64,000 nt of DNA from Qipengyuania_B sp965214525 (GCA_965214525.1 OZ243959.1:372001-436000); one strand, 5' to 3'. Shown: positions 26,708-36,709, numbered from the stretch's first letter. The notes: a model not told the origin generated them from the letters alone. Translations and numbers: made by a program.

Positions 26708-28072
26708 TCAATTGTATTCGATATACGCGTCGTTACGCAGATCGCGCAGGTAACGCTGCGCACGTTTGTTGATCCGGTCGTCCTCGAGTTGCGCCATGAC
26801 CTGCTCGAAATCCGGCCCGGCAGTCGATTCCGGATCGTCCCGCCCGCACAGCATGAGCACCCTGATACCTTCCTCGATAGAGCCGAACGGCGGTGTCGAC
26901 TGGCCGATCTGCAGATCCAGGAGCAGGCCCTGCAACTGATCCGGAAGCGATCGCACGCGGACCTGATCGTTGGTGACGACCGATGCGCCAAGGGCCGGGG
27001 ACATCTCTTCCGCCGCGCCGCATCCCTTCATGGCCTCAACCCCCAGGGTGAACCGGCCTAGCTGCGAGCGCGCCTCGGCTTCGGTGATGCCAGAGGGGAA
27101 ATTCAGGGAAATCTGCTTCAATGACAGGATGGCGTCGCGCGGATCGGCCATCAGCACCTGCCGTTTGTCGATGAGGTACAGGATCGATAAGCCGCCAGCA
27201 ACTTCGATCGGGCCGGCCAATTGACCAGGTTGCATATTGACTGCCGCGCTGGAGAGTTCACTCGGCAGTTGTGCCAGGCGGACGAACCCCAGATCGCCAC
27301 CGACCACGGCAGTGGAAGCCTGCGAATACTGGCGGGCAAAGCCAACAAAGCTGCCGCCCTGCCGCAATTGTTCCATGATCTGCCGCGCCGTTTGCTCGAC
27401 CGAAGCGCGGTTTTCTGCCGTTGCGGCGAGATAGATTTCGCCCAGCCGATACTCTTCGGTGCCTTTGGCCTCTTCCATCCGCTCCAGCGTCTCGGAAACC
27501 TCTTCGGCAGACACGTTCACGAACGGACTGACATTGCGTCCGACCAGCGCGCGCCAGGCAAGTTCGCCTTCGATCTGCCGCTTCAACGAGTTCGCGGAAG
27601 AGCCGATCTGTTTGAGATAATCGTCCATCGCAGTCGGATTGCTGCCGAAGTTCTGGGCGGCCAGTTGCGCATACCGCTGCTCGACCTGCTCTGCCGAGAC
27701 AGGTAGTTCCTGCGTCGCAGCAGCCTGTATCTGCAGCGTCTCGTCGATGAGGTTGCGCAATACCTGCTGGCGCAGCCGCGCAAGCTCTTCGGGGGGTAGC
27801 TGCGTTTCCGAAGCCGCGGTCACCAGCGCGACCCGGTGATCGATGTCAGTTCCGGTAATAACGCGCCCGTTCACTTTCGCGGTAGCGGTCCGAACGTTCG
27901 GGTCCGCTTGTCCCAACAGCGTGACATCCTGCGGGATCCCCAGAACATTGCCCTCATCAGCGGAAGCTTCGGCAGCAGCGTTCTGCTGCGCCTGCGCGGC
28001 CAAGGGGGCCGCGGCCATCGACACCGCTGCGCCGGTGAGCAGCAAGTAGGATAAAGTTCGCATAACGATCAT
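26708..28072 (-). CDS. surA: Periplasmic peptidyl-prolyl isomerase SurA
   Basis: A 454-residue periplasmic chaperone for outer-membrane proteins, including LptD encoded just upstream. Signal peptide (about residues 4-29, ending Ala-Gln-Ala-Gln), SurA N-terminal helical domain with NGRVITGTDIDHRVAL, one clear parvulin domain (EYRLGEIYLAATAENRAS to ILYLIDKRQVL, about 205-300), and a divergent second domain ending near Cys-Gly-Arg-Asp. The start may instead be the Met three codons in. 145 bases separate it from lptD. Confidence 0.93.
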   Translation of the reverse strand: MIVMRTLSYLLLTGAAVSMAAAPLAAQAQQNAAAEASADEGNVLGIPQDVTLLGQADPNVRTATAKVNGRVITGTDIDHRVALVTAASETQLPPEELARLRQQVLRNLIDETLQIQAAATQELPVSAEQVEQRYAQLAAQNFGSNPTAMDDYLKQIGSSANSLKRQIEGELAWRALVGRNVSPFVNVSAEEVSETLERMEEAKGTEEYRLGEIYLAATAENRASVEQTARQIMEQLRQGGSFVGFARQYSQASTAVVGGDLGFVRLAQLPSELSSAAVNMQPGQLAGPIEVAGGLSILYLIDKRQVLMADPRDAILSLKQISLNFPSGITEAEARSQLGRFTLGVEAMKGCGAAEEMSPALGASVVTNDQVRVRSLPDQLQGLLLDLQIGQSTPPFGSIEEGIRVLMLCGRDDPESTAGPDFEQVMAQLEDDRINKRAQRYLRDLRNDAYIEYN

Positions 28073-28217
28073 GATCAGACAACGACACCCTTCGACAATT
28101 GTTCAATGACCGACACCTGATCGGCCCCTTCGGCTGTGGCGCGCGCTGGCTGAACCAAAGCTGATTTACAAAAACCGATCGTCCATTAGCGACGGGAGGC
28201 CCCGGTGCCAAATCCTG

Positions 28218-30551
28218 TTATCGGAAGCCCAGGTTCTTCAAAGAGAATGTCAGCTGGAAATTATTGCCTCGCCGGGCATCGCCGGCCGTGATGAAATCGC
28301 GCCGCCAGGTGAGCCCGAGCTCCAGGCATTCGTCTTCATACGCTACGCCCAGACGCGTCCGAATGGGTTCGAACCCGTCGGAACCCGACAGGGGGTCTTC
28401 CTGCGCGCCGGTCAAATTTACGATGCCAGCGCCAAAGACGGACCAGTGCCGGGCGAAAAGGGCCCTGCCGGCAAACCGGATCTCCTCGCGATCCTGCAAA
28501 TCCTCCAGCGAGGAGTCGACATCGCGGTTGAGGCGCAGATAACCGAGTTCGAGGTATGTCTGCGTCGTACCGACCGTCGCATCGAATTCATTGCGCCGTA
28601 ACGCAAAACTGTCCTTATCCAGGCGATATCGATGGACGACCTTCACGAAATCTTCGAACCGCAGTTCCGTTCGCCCTACGATGTCCGATACTTTCTCCGA
28701 CAGACCGGTCCCATCGGGGAAGATGTCGCGGTCGCTGTCGAACCGCACCGATTGTCCGATCGTTGCGAAGGCCGTCAGACCGGGACGGTTCAGTCGCCAG
28801 TCGACACCGTATGTGAAGCGAGCGCCGTCCTCGAAGCGATCGTAACCCGGAAACCGGTTGAGCGAGAACAGGTTGATGTCTTCCAGATCGATCGCGCGCG
28901 CATCCTCGTTCGGGACTGCCAGATTGCGGACCGGGGGCGTAGCTACCAGTTGCGCGCGGGGCGTAACCACCTGGGTGCCGCCGAACAGCGACCCGACCAG
29001 CGGCCATTGCACGTCGATCGCGGCAAGGCCGATGGCCCGCGTCGTCCAACCCTCGCTGCCACGGTAGATGGCGGTGTTGGTCAGATCGCTGTCGTTGGTA
29101 TGATAGACATCGCCGCGCGCCAGGGCCGAAAACGTGACGACCTGCCCCATCGGCGTGAACCTGTTGAGATCCCACTGGCCGCTGACAAAGGCGCGCTGCG
29201 TGTCCTGCCCGGCGTCACGCGAGATCAATAGCGTGTTGGCCTGCAGTTCCAGTGTACCGCCTAGCAGATTGTTCTCGAACCGCTTGCGGTAATCGATGAC
29301 CGGCAAGGCGACCGGAACCTGACCTTGTTCCTTATCGAGCCGCAAGGCTTGGGTATCCCACCCGGCAAGCGAAAAGTAGGATTGGCTGCTGATCCGTTCC
29401 AGTTCCACCATCGAACGCAAACGGTCTTCGCGGCTGATGTCGTATCGGCGCAGGAAAGTGCGGTCGCTGGCGCGTCTGATGGATGCCGTGGCACTCCATT
29501 TATCGGTCAGCTGAATCTGCCCGTTCGCGAACACATAGCCTCGCAGGCCGCGATCGCTGTCGAATTCCCCGTCCGAAGTTCCGATCCGGCGGCTTTCGGT
29601 CAGGTAGCCGGTTACCTGATAGGCACCCCTGTCAACGAATTGCCGCCACTGCCCCGAGATCATCGGCGGCGAGTCCGAGAACAGATAACCGCTCGCGGTA
29701 AGATCGCGGTTGGGCGCCAACCGCCAGTAATAGCTGCCGCTTATCTCGATTCCGTTGTTACGGGAAAACCGCAGATTAGGTATGAGGAAACCGGACGTGG
29801 AACCACCATCAGTACTGAGCGCCAGCCCGGGCAGGGGCAGCACGCGCGCGCCGAATAGTTCGAAGAACGCCCCCTGGAAACGAATGCTTCTGTTTTCGGG
29901 ATCGTAGACCACGCGTTGTGCGGTAATGCGCCAGCTCGGTTTTTTGTCGCACCCCTCCAGATCTGTCACCGCACAGCCGGTATAGGCGGCCCGGTCGAGG
30001 ATGATCGCGCCGTCATCACCACGCTGGCCACGATTGGCCGCCAACCGTCCACCCTGGCCCAGTACCAGTAGCAGGTCGTTCATCGCACCCGCTTCGAACT
30101 CGTCGGTCAGCGTGATCCTTTCGCTCAGCAGCTGGTTGCCTGATGCATCGACCAGCCGGACGTTGCCCTGCGCTACAATCTCGCCACTTTGCCGGTTCCA
30201 GGTAACCGTGTCGGCGCGCAGCGAACGGTCTTCGCTACGCAGCACCACATTGCCGGATGCAGCAACGATTTCGCCAGCGTTTTCGTACGACAAGCGGGAG
30301 GCCTCGAAAGCGATCTGCCTCCCGGCCGCTGTGCCCGGATCGACCGCGACCTCCGCATCGAAAAAGTCCAGATCGGCCGGCGGGGGATCAGGAGCATCTG
30401 GTTCGGAGCGCTCGCCCTGTTCCTGCGCCGTCGGGATGCCTGGCGGCGTGCCGCTTTGCGCATGCAATGCCGGAGCGGTCATGGTGAGCGCCGTAAAACC
30501 CGCCAGCAAGCGCGCCATGATAGCATGGCCGCGAACAAGCCGGTACGTCAT
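28218..30551 (-). CDS. lptD: LPS-assembly outer membrane protein LptD
   Basis: About 777 residues; the beta-barrel that inserts lipopolysaccharide into the outer leaflet with LptE. Signal peptide, a Pro/Asp/Glu-rich linker, an OstA-like periplasmic jellyroll (FEASRLSYENAGEIVAASGNVVLRSEDRSLRADTVTWN, with repeated Asp/Gly beta turns), then a long barrel domain ending in an aromatic strand (FSLKNLGFR). Starts at 30551 or 30518 both give signal peptides; a longer frame to 30620 exists. It heads a cluster with surA, pdxA and rsmA, divergent from pepA. Confidence 0.93.
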   Translation of the reverse strand: MTYRLVRGHAIMARLLAGFTALTMTAPALHAQSGTPPGIPTAQEQGERSEPDAPDPPPADLDFFDAEVAVDPGTAAGRQIAFEASRLSYENAGEIVAASGNVVLRSEDRSLRADTVTWNRQSGEIVAQGNVRLVDASGNQLLSERITLTDEFEAGAMNDLLLVLGQGGRLAANRGQRGDDGAIILDRAAYTGCAVTDLEGCDKKPSWRITAQRVVYDPENRSIRFQGAFFELFGARVLPLPGLALSTDGGSTSGFLIPNLRFSRNNGIEISGSYYWRLAPNRDLTASGYLFSDSPPMISGQWRQFVDRGAYQVTGYLTESRRIGTSDGEFDSDRGLRGYVFANGQIQLTDKWSATASIRRASDRTFLRRYDISREDRLRSMVELERISSQSYFSLAGWDTQALRLDKEQGQVPVALPVIDYRKRFENNLLGGTLELQANTLLISRDAGQDTQRAFVSGQWDLNRFTPMGQVVTFSALARGDVYHTNDSDLTNTAIYRGSEGWTTRAIGLAAIDVQWPLVGSLFGGTQVVTPRAQLVATPPVRNLAVPNEDARAIDLEDINLFSLNRFPGYDRFEDGARFTYGVDWRLNRPGLTAFATIGQSVRFDSDRDIFPDGTGLSEKVSDIVGRTELRFEDFVKVVHRYRLDKDSFALRRNEFDATVGTTQTYLELGYLRLNRDVDSSLEDLQDREEIRFAGRALFARHWSVFGAGIVNLTGAQEDPLSGSDGFEPIRTRLGVAYEDECLELGLTWRRDFITAGDARRGNNFQLTFSLKNLGFR

Positions 30552-30701
30552 GAACGGCCCCGATATGCAGAGCCGATTTCCTTGAAAGTGCTGCTTGGGC
30601 ATCCTAATCGACAATGACAATCAATACACGAGCACGCTGCCAAAGCGAGCTATGCACTTATTGTTTTCTGGCCGATTGCCGGTCGTTCGTTCGGAGTTCC
30701 C

Positions 30702-32162
30702 ATGCATATCCAATTCGTTCCCGACCTGCCCGCAACCGCGCCGCTCATTGCTTATGTCGTCGATCAAGGCAAGCTGCCAGACAATATCGATCCGACGCTG
30801 GCCCACGCGGCCAAGGCGACCCGGTTCGATGGCAAGGCGGGGCAGACGACGGAAGCCTTCGTTCCCGAAAACGACGGAGTCGCGCGGATCGCGTTGGTAG
30901 GGGCAGGGGAGCCCAAGTCCAAGGATCGCCTGGCCAATCTGGAGAAGGCGGGCGGGGCGCTCTGCGCCAAGTACCTGACTGCCGGTGAGAGCCAACTAGG
31001 TTTGGACCTAAAGGACGCGGGCTTGTCGACGGACGAGATGACGGCATTGCTGCTGGGTCTGCGGCTGCGTGGCTGGCGCTACGACAAATACAGATCCAAG
31101 CTCAAGGCCGAACAGAAACCCACGCTGGAGAGGGTCGTCGTGCGGGGGGCCGGAGGAGAAGCGGAAGCTGCCTGGCAAATTCAGGAAGCCGTCGCGACTG
31201 GCATCGAATTTGCGCGCGAACTCGTCACGGAGCCGGCCAATGTGATTTATCCGGAAAGCTATGTCGCACGTTGCCAGGACGCCTTTGCGGGAACGGGAGC
31301 CGAACTGACCGTACTGGACGAGCAACAGATGCGCGACATGAAGATGGGCGCATTGCTCGGCGTGGGCCAGGGTTCGCAACGCGAATCGCGGATACTTGCG
31401 ATCCGCTGGAATGGCGGGGCCAAGGGTGACGCACCGATGGCGTTCGTAGGCAAGGGGGTAACCTTCGACAGTGGCGGCATCTCCATCAAGCCGGGCGCCG
31501 GCATGGAGGACATGAAGTGGGACATGGGCGGGTCAGCCGCGGTGGTCGGCGCCATGCTGGCCCTCGTCAAGCGCAAGGCGAAAGCGAATATCGTCGGCGT
31601 GGTCGGCCTGGTCGAGAATATGCCAGACGGGAACGCACAGCGACCGGGCGATGTGGTAACCTCGATGTCGGGTCAGACCATTGAGGTCATCAACACCGAC
31701 GCCGAAGGGAGGCTGGTTCTGGCCGATGCCTTGCATTGGACGCAGACGGAGTTCGAGCCGAAGCGGATCGTTGATTTCGCCACCCTGACCGGGGCAATGA
31801 TCATTGCCCTCGGCAACGAGCATGGCGGCGTGTTCTCCAACGACGATGATCTGGCCAACGATCTGATCGCGGCAGGACGGGTTAGCGGCGACAAACTGTG
31901 GCGCATGCCGATCGGTTCTGCCTACGACAAGCTTATCAATTCCCCGATTGCCGATATGAAGAATGTTGGTCCGCGTCAGGCCGGATCGATCACCGCGGCG
32001 CAATTTCTACAACGCTTTATCAAGGATGGTACAGCTTGGGCGCATTGCGATATCGCCGGCATGGTGTGGGCAGACAAGGCGGGTTCCACTTATGATAAGG
32101 GTGCCACCGGCTATGGTGTGCGTCTGATCGATCGCTTCGTCGCGGCGACGATGGAGAGCTGA
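30702..32162 (+). CDS. pepA: Leucyl aminopeptidase PepA (M17)
   Basis: A 486-residue hexameric metallo-aminopeptidase that removes N-terminal residues from peptides. The M17 core is intact: VGKGVTFDSGGISIKPGAGMEDMKWDMGG with the metal Lys and Asp residues, then the signature NTDAEGRLVLADAL (about residue 333). The N-terminal macro-like domain is present. CGGAG precedes the ATG. Divergent from lptD over 150 bases. Confidence 0.96.
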   Translation: MHIQFVPDLPATAPLIAYVVDQGKLPDNIDPTLAHAAKATRFDGKAGQTTEAFVPENDGVARIALVGAGEPKSKDRLANLEKAGGALCAKYLTAGESQLGLDLKDAGLSTDEMTALLLGLRLRGWRYDKYRSKLKAEQKPTLERVVVRGAGGEAEAAWQIQEAVATGIEFARELVTEPANVIYPESYVARCQDAFAGTGAELTVLDEQQMRDMKMGALLGVGQGSQRESRILAIRWNGGAKGDAPMAFVGKGVTFDSGGISIKPGAGMEDMKWDMGGSAAVVGAMLALVKRKAKANIVGVVGLVENMPDGNAQRPGDVVTSMSGQTIEVINTDAEGRLVLADALHWTQTEFEPKRIVDFATLTGAMIIALGNEHGGVFSNDDDLANDLIAAGRVSGDKLWRMPIGSAYDKLINSPIADMKNVGPRQAGSITAAQFLQRFIKDGTAWAHCDIAGMVWADKAGSTYDKGATGYGVRLIDRFVAATMES

Positions 32163-32175
32163 TGGCCCTGGCGCG

Positions 32176-32319
32176 ATGGGGCGGATGCGCAACAAGGCCG
32201 ATCTGCCGCAAAAGGTTTGCGTGGCCTGCGGATTGCCGTTCTCCTGGCGCAAGAAATGGGCGCGCGACTGGGACGCGGTTCGTTATTGCTCAGAACGATG
32301 CCGTCGCATCCGTTCGTGA
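32176..32319 (+). CDS. DUF2256 zinc-ribbon-like small protein
   Basis: A 47-residue protein, missed by size filters. It has the DUF2256 pattern: Leu-Pro-x-Lys-x-Cys-x-x-Cys-Gly, Phe-x-Trp-Arg-Lys-Lys-Trp-Ala-Arg-Asp-Trp-Asp, Val-Arg-Tyr-Cys-Ser-x-Arg-Cys. The four Cys probably bind zinc. The ATG at 32185 is an alternative start. It sits between pepA and holC, 14 bases after the pepA stop. DUF2256 proteins are often found near or fused to photolyase-related proteins; one such gene lies far off at 59566 in this window. Confidence 0.85.
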   Translation: MGRMRNKADLPQKVCVACGLPFSWRKKWARDWDAVRYCSERCRRIRS

Positions 32320-32331
32320 AGAGCTTGTCGC

Positions 32332-32781
32332 ATGAGCGACGGATCGGCCAGGGTCGATTTCTACCAGCTGACACGCGATCCGGTCGAACGGGTCGTGCCC
32401 CTGCTAACGCGAAAGGTACGCGCCCAGAATGAAAGATTGCTGGTGGTCGCCAAAGGCGAGGAGTTGCGTCAAAGCCTGTCTCGGGCGTTGTGGGACGCCG
32501 ATGGATTCCTTGCGCACGGCCCTTTGGATGCGGCCCATAGCAAGCGACAGCCCATATTGCTTGCCGAGCGGTGCGTAGCACCCAACGGAGCGACTTTTGC
32601 GATCCTAGCGGACGGGGTATGGCGGGAAGAAGCCGTGCAATTTGCGCGAACCATGCTGCTCTTCGGCCAGCAGCAGACCGACGAGGCGCGCGCACTATGG
32701 CAGGCGCTGGGAGCGCGATCGGCGATTGAGCGGCACATCTTCAAGCAAACGCTTGCCGGCGGTTGGCGCGAAGGTGCCTGA
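32332..32781 (+). CDS. holC: DNA polymerase III chi subunit
   Basis: A 149-residue clamp-loader accessory subunit that links the tau/psi complex to SSB. The family pattern is clear: VDFYQLTRDPVERVVPLLTRKV at the start, LLVVAKGEELRQSLSRALWDADGFLAHG, RQPILLAE, and the C-terminal ARALWQALGARSAIERHIFKQTLAGGW. It follows the DUF2256 gene by 12 bases and pepA, a common order in alphaproteobacteria. Confidence 0.93.
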   Translation: MSDGSARVDFYQLTRDPVERVVPLLTRKVRAQNERLLVVAKGEELRQSLSRALWDADGFLAHGPLDAAHSKRQPILLAERCVAPNGATFAILADGVWREEAVQFARTMLLFGQQQTDEARALWQALGARSAIERHIFKQTLAGGWREGA

Positions 32782-32876
32782 TGCTGCGTGAGCCCTACCT
32801 GCAAGCCTTGCTGTTCTGATGGCCTGACGCTATCGGGCCGGCGCAATTGCATCCCTTAACGCAAAGGATTCTTTCA

Positions 32877-33299
32877 ATGGCGGCCAACCGCACCTTCTCG
32901 ATCATCAAACCCGATGCGACCCGCCGCAACCTGACCGGTGCCGTCACCAAAATGCTGGAAGAGGCGGGGCTTCGTGTGATTGCATCCAAGCGAATCCGCA
33001 TGACCCAGGACCAGGCAAAGGCGTTCTACGATGTCCATAAGGATCGACCGTTTTACAGCGAACTGGTCGACTTCATGACGAGCGGCCCGGTCGTCGTCCA
33101 GGTGCTTGAAGGCGACGACGCGGTCAAACGCAACCGCGACGTGATGGGCGCGACCAATCCCGCGGATGCCGGGGAAGGAACGATCCGGAAAGCCTATGCC
33201 GAGTCCATCGAGGCGAACTCGGTGCATGGGTCGGACAGCGACGCGAACGCCGCCAGGGAGATCGAATTCTTCTTCGACGATCACGAAATAGTCGGCTGA
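32877..33299 (+). CDS. ndk: Nucleoside diphosphate kinase
   Basis: A 140-residue enzyme that balances nucleoside triphosphate pools via a phospho-His intermediate. The start TFSIIKPDATRRNLTG, the VMGATNPADAGEGTIRKAYA stretch and the active-site NSVHGSD (His about 117) are all standard. AAAGGA precedes the ATG at 32877; the longer frame is unsupported. Confidence 0.97.
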   Translation: MAANRTFSIIKPDATRRNLTGAVTKMLEEAGLRVIASKRIRMTQDQAKAFYDVHKDRPFYSELVDFMTSGPVVVQVLEGDDAVKRNRDVMGATNPADAGEGTIRKAYAESIEANSVHGSDSDANAAREIEFFFDDHEIVG

Positions 33300-33380
33300 T
33301 TTCTGCACGATTACCGCCACCCCAAGCTGGCGTAAACTTTTGCTAATCGCCACGATAGCGACCTATGTTATGTTGGGCGC

Positions 33381-33800
33381 ATGTGGTGGGGATCGCGCAA
33401 ACGCGAGACGGTCGTAAAGCGATACATCGACGCCATGAACAGGCAATCGGTGAACGATATCGCTGTGCTTCTTGCAGATAATGTACGCTTTATCGACGCA
33501 CGCGGCGACTGGATCGAAGGTCGGCCCGACGTGTTGCTCGCCGCGCAGCGATTGTTCGCGCTCGATCCCGCTTTGCGCATCGATGTGGAACAGATGACCC
33601 CGCACGGCTCGTTTGTTCTGCTGCGAGGCCAGACCCGCGGCAGTCTTGAGATGTTCAATCAACGGATGCTCTGGCGCGCGATGGTCGAAGCCAATCACAT
33701 CGTTTCGTTTCAAAGTTTTACTAGCGGCGACCCGCCCCCGCTGGTGCGTATGCTGATGGGCGAGCGCGCTCGTTCCGAAGACTTCGCCCGGTCCGCCTGA
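33381..33800 (+). CDS. NTF2-like / SnoaL-fold protein
   Basis: A 139-residue protein with the cone-shaped NTF2-like pattern: an N-terminal helix (VVKRYIDAMNRQSVNDIAVLLADNVRFIDARGDWIEGRPDVLLAAQRLFAL) then beta strands. Such proteins can be enzymes or ligand binders; no catalytic residues can be assigned. It follows ndk by 80 bases. Confidence 0.75.
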   Translation: MWWGSRKRETVVKRYIDAMNRQSVNDIAVLLADNVRFIDARGDWIEGRPDVLLAAQRLFALDPALRIDVEQMTPHGSFVLLRGQTRGSLEMFNQRMLWRAMVEANHIVSFQSFTSGDPPPLVRMLMGERARSEDFARSA

Positions 33801-33807
33801 ACGCCGG

Positions 33808-35010
33808 TCAACTTCGCGACGTTTCGAGGAATTCGGCCATCTGCAAACGATGGGATCGGTGCGGGCCAGCGGCGGACCGGTCGTGCTCGCGCTGCATGGC
33901 GCCAAGCGCGTCATCGGTCAGGTCGAGATCGAGACCGGCATAGATATCGTTCATGGCGGCCACCCAATCAGCATCGAGTTTGCCAAAATCGACCTCCGTC
34001 ACCGGACCGCTCCAGTGTTCCAGGAAAGAGTCGATCCGTTGTCTGCGCAAGGCGACCTTCCTGGCCCATTCCTGTTCAATCCATGCAAGGTCGCAGGTGT
34101 TCGACATGATGGCCATCTGGTTTGCGACTAGTGATACCGCGCTGTTCCGGATGTCGCCATGGTCACGGCGCGCCACGACCAGCCGCGCGTCGGGGAACTG
34201 ACGTAGCAAGCTTGGCAGGTTTTCGCAGAATTCGGGCACTTTGAGGATTCGAGGGCGGCCGTCGTCGCGTTGGCGGTGCGCATCGGTGCGCAGGATGCGA
34301 GCAAACTCAGCGTAGATCGGTTCCGCGGCTGCCGTTTCGCAGTGAGCGGTATAGGACGGTATGCGCCATTGGGTGTCGAACGTGCTGGAGGACAGACCGA
34401 TGGCAAGCCAGCCAAGCTCCTCCTCGCTGCGGTTCACCCCCATCGGATGCAAGCCGTTCAGCCAAGGATCCAGCGTGCGCGCACAGAACAGGTCGATCGC
34501 TCCTTTTGCTTGCGGCGAGAGCAGACCGCTGCGCACCGGATGCCAGGAATTGCAGAACCTGGTAGCACGATGGGCCGGGTCGGCGGCAAGCAGACGATGA
34601 ATGCGTGTCGTTCCACCGCGCATCTGGCCGACCACGATGATCGGGGGTGCGATGGGGGTCGACAGAACACCTGGATTGGCGCGCCAGTACCGCCCCAAAG
34701 CGAACCGGTAGCGCACGATGCGGGACAACAGGCCAAACGCTATCGTAAGTCCTAGATTGTTCAATTGTGCCTCTTCGCGCAATGCGCGAGTCAGCAATTC
34801 CAGTCGCTCGTGGAAACTTCGCACTTCCTCCGACGATCGAGCGAAGGTTTCGTCCGCTGCGCTGAAGCCCCGGGCACCATGTTCGAACACCGCACGCGCG
34901 TCGATATGCGGCGGTCTTGTAAGATTGTTCGCCCATAATTTGCCGAGCAGGCGATCCAGAACTTCGGCGGTTCGTGAACGGGAGAGGGGATGGGGGCGCG
35001 GCGGCGGCAT
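33808..35010 (-). CDS. Sulfotransferase family protein
   Basis: A 400-residue predicted PAPS-dependent sulfotransferase. The phosphosulfate-binding loop VVGQMRGGTTRIHRLLAADP (about residues 125-145) and the later Arg-Arg-Asp/Arg-x-Ser region (LVVARRDHGDIRNSAVSLV, 3-prime-phosphate binding) are visible. The acceptor is unknown; the family sulfates lipids, carbohydrates or small molecules. It lies six bases downstream of purN on the same strand, so it may ride on that transcript. Confidence 0.85.
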   Translation of the reverse strand: MPPPRPHPLSRSRTAEVLDRLLGKLWANNLTRPPHIDARAVFEHGARGFSAADETFARSSEEVRSFHERLELLTRALREEAQLNNLGLTIAFGLLSRIVRYRFALGRYWRANPGVLSTPIAPPIIVVGQMRGGTTRIHRLLAADPAHRATRFCNSWHPVRSGLLSPQAKGAIDLFCARTLDPWLNGLHPMGVNRSEEELGWLAIGLSSSTFDTQWRIPSYTAHCETAAAEPIYAEFARILRTDAHRQRDDGRPRILKVPEFCENLPSLLRQFPDARLVVARRDHGDIRNSAVSLVANQMAIMSNTCDLAWIEQEWARKVALRRQRIDSFLEHWSGPVTEVDFGKLDADWVAAMNDIYAGLDLDLTDDALGAMQREHDRSAAGPHRSHRLQMAEFLETSRS

Positions 35011-35016
35011 CGAGGT

Positions 35017-35619
35017 TCACGCCCGTGCGGTTTGCGTGCGCCGAACGTAGTCGGCCAGAACGCGGGGATAGATTTGATGCTCGGCAAGCAGCACCCGCGC
35101 CGCCAATGTCTGTGCCGTATCCTCCGGCAGGATTGCGACCGAGGCTTGTCCCAGCACCTCCCCCCCATCAAGCTCGTCGGACACCAGATGGACACTGGCA
35201 CCGGCACGGCTGTCACCATCAGCCAAGGCGCGCGCATGCGTGTCACGCCCCTTGTATTTTGGCAGCAGCGAAGGATGCACGTTCAACATGCGCCCCTGCC
35301 ATTGTTTGACGAACGTGTTGCCCAGGATGCGCATGTACCCGGCGAGCGCGATACAATCCGCGTTCGACCGGGTCACAGCTTCATGCATTCGCGCATCGTG
35401 TGCCTCGCGTTCCATTCCACGATGCGACAACGCGAATGTGGGCACGCCTTCCGCTTGTGCCAATCGAAGCCCGGCAGCTTCGGGATTGTTGCTGGCGACG
35501 AGAATTATGGCGAACGGGCAATCATCGATCCGGCTGGCGTACAACAGCGCAGCCATGTTCGTGCCGGTACCCGACAGCAATACCGCAACCCTGGCCTTCC
35601 TCGCCGTCGTCTCAGACAA
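35017..35619 (-). CDS. purN: Phosphoribosylglycinamide formyltransferase (GART)
   Basis: About 200 residues; transfers formyl from 10-formyl-THF to GAR in purine synthesis. RVAVLLSGTGTNMAAL at the N-terminus, LAGYMRILGNTFVKQWQGRMLNVHPSLLPKYKG (catalytic Asn and His) and VHLVSDELDGGEVLGQ (Asp) are diagnostic. I prefer the TTG at 35619, with GGGAAG upstream and only an 8-base overlap with purM; an ATG at 35664 would overlap purM by 53 bases. Confidence 0.94.
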   Translation of the reverse strand: MSETTARKARVAVLLSGTGTNMAALLYASRIDDCPFAIILVASNNPEAAGLRLAQAEGVPTFALSHRGMEREAHDARMHEAVTRSNADCIALAGYMRILGNTFVKQWQGRMLNVHPSLLPKYKGRDTHARALADGDSRAGASVHLVSDELDGGEVLGQASVAILPEDTAQTLAARVLLAEHQIYPRVLADYVRRTQTARA

Positions 35620-36709
35620 GATGACGCGCTTCCCAAGGGGCTTTGGCAGACCATGTTCCGGCACTGCCGCCCACAGTGCAACCGCGATTGTCGTTCACGA
35701 TCTCGCCGATGCGGTAAGCGGTTTCCCCTGTCGCTGTAAGGTCCGCAATCACGCCGTCCGCTTCCGCAGGCGCTACCGACAGCACCATGCCCACCCCGCA
35801 ATTGAAGGTACGCGCCATTTCTTCGGGCTCGATGTTCCCCTGTCCCTGCAAAAACCCCATCAGCCGCGATTGCTCCCACAAATCGGCATTCACCACGGCA
35901 TGCAATCCATCAGGCAAGACGCGCGGGATGTTCTCGAGCAGTCCGCCACCCGTAATGTGCGCGCATGCCGTGATCCGGCCTTCTTTGATCAGTGGAAGCA
36001 GGCTTTTGACGTAGATACGAGTTGGTTCGATGAGGTAGTCGATCAACAGCCGTTCGTTATCGAAGCGGGCAGGGCGGTCGAGCCTCCATGCCTTGTCCTG
36101 CGCCAATCGGCGGACAAGCGAATACCCATTCGCGTGCACTCCGGAGCTTGCGAGCCCAATTAGCACGTCGCCCGCCCCCACCCTTTCGCCTGTCAACTGT
36201 TCGCCGCGCTCCACCGCGCCGACGCAGAACCCGGCCAGGTCGTAATCGCCGGGGCCGTACATTCCGGGCATCTCCGCCGTCTCTCCGCCAATAAGCGCGC
36301 AGCCCGCTTGCGCGCATCCTTCTGCAATGCCGGCGATGACAGTTTCGGCGATGCCGGTTCGCAATGCGCCGGTCGCAAAGTAATCCAGGAAGAACAGAGG
36401 TTCTGCGCCTTGGACGATCAGATCGTTGACACACATGGCGACCAGATCGATGCCGACCATGTCGTGCCGATCGTGCGCGATGGCAAGCTTCAGCTTCGTG
36501 CCCACACCGTCATTGGCTGCCACGAGCAACGGGTCGCTGTATCCAGCGGCCTTAGGATCGAAAAACCCGCCAAACCCGCCCAGTTCGCTGGTTGCCCCCG
36601 GCCGTGCCGTCGCCCTGACCAAAGGGGCAATCGCCTTCACCAGCGCGTTGCCCTTGGCGATGGAAACCCCTGCATCGGCGTAGGTGTAGGAACGGGTATT
36701 CGACTGCAT
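35612..36709 (-). CDS. purM: Phosphoribosylformylglycinamidine cyclo-ligase (AIRS)
   Basis: A 365-residue enzyme that closes the imidazole ring in purine synthesis. YADAGVSIAKGNALVKAI at the start, DGVGTKLKLA, MCVNDLIVQGAEPLFFLDYFATG, ALIGGETAEMPGMY and AHITGGGLLENIPRVLP are standard PurM motifs. The start at 36709 gives the normal N-terminus. purM and purN overlap and are co-translated. Divergent from the DUF2066 gene. Confidence 0.96.
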   Translation of the reverse strand: MQSNTRSYTYADAGVSIAKGNALVKAIAPLVRATARPGATSELGGFGGFFDPKAAGYSDPLLVAANDGVGTKLKLAIAHDRHDMVGIDLVAMCVNDLIVQGAEPLFFLDYFATGALRTGIAETVIAGIAEGCAQAGCALIGGETAEMPGMYGPGDYDLAGFCVGAVERGEQLTGERVGAGDVLIGLASSGVHANGYSLVRRLAQDKAWRLDRPARFDNERLLIDYLIEPTRIYVKSLLPLIKEGRITACAHITGGGLLENIPRVLPDGLHAVVNADLWEQSRLMGFLQGQGNIEPEEMARTFNCGVGMVLSVAPAEADGVIADLTATGETAYRIGEIVNDNRGCTVGGSAGTWSAKAPWEARHLV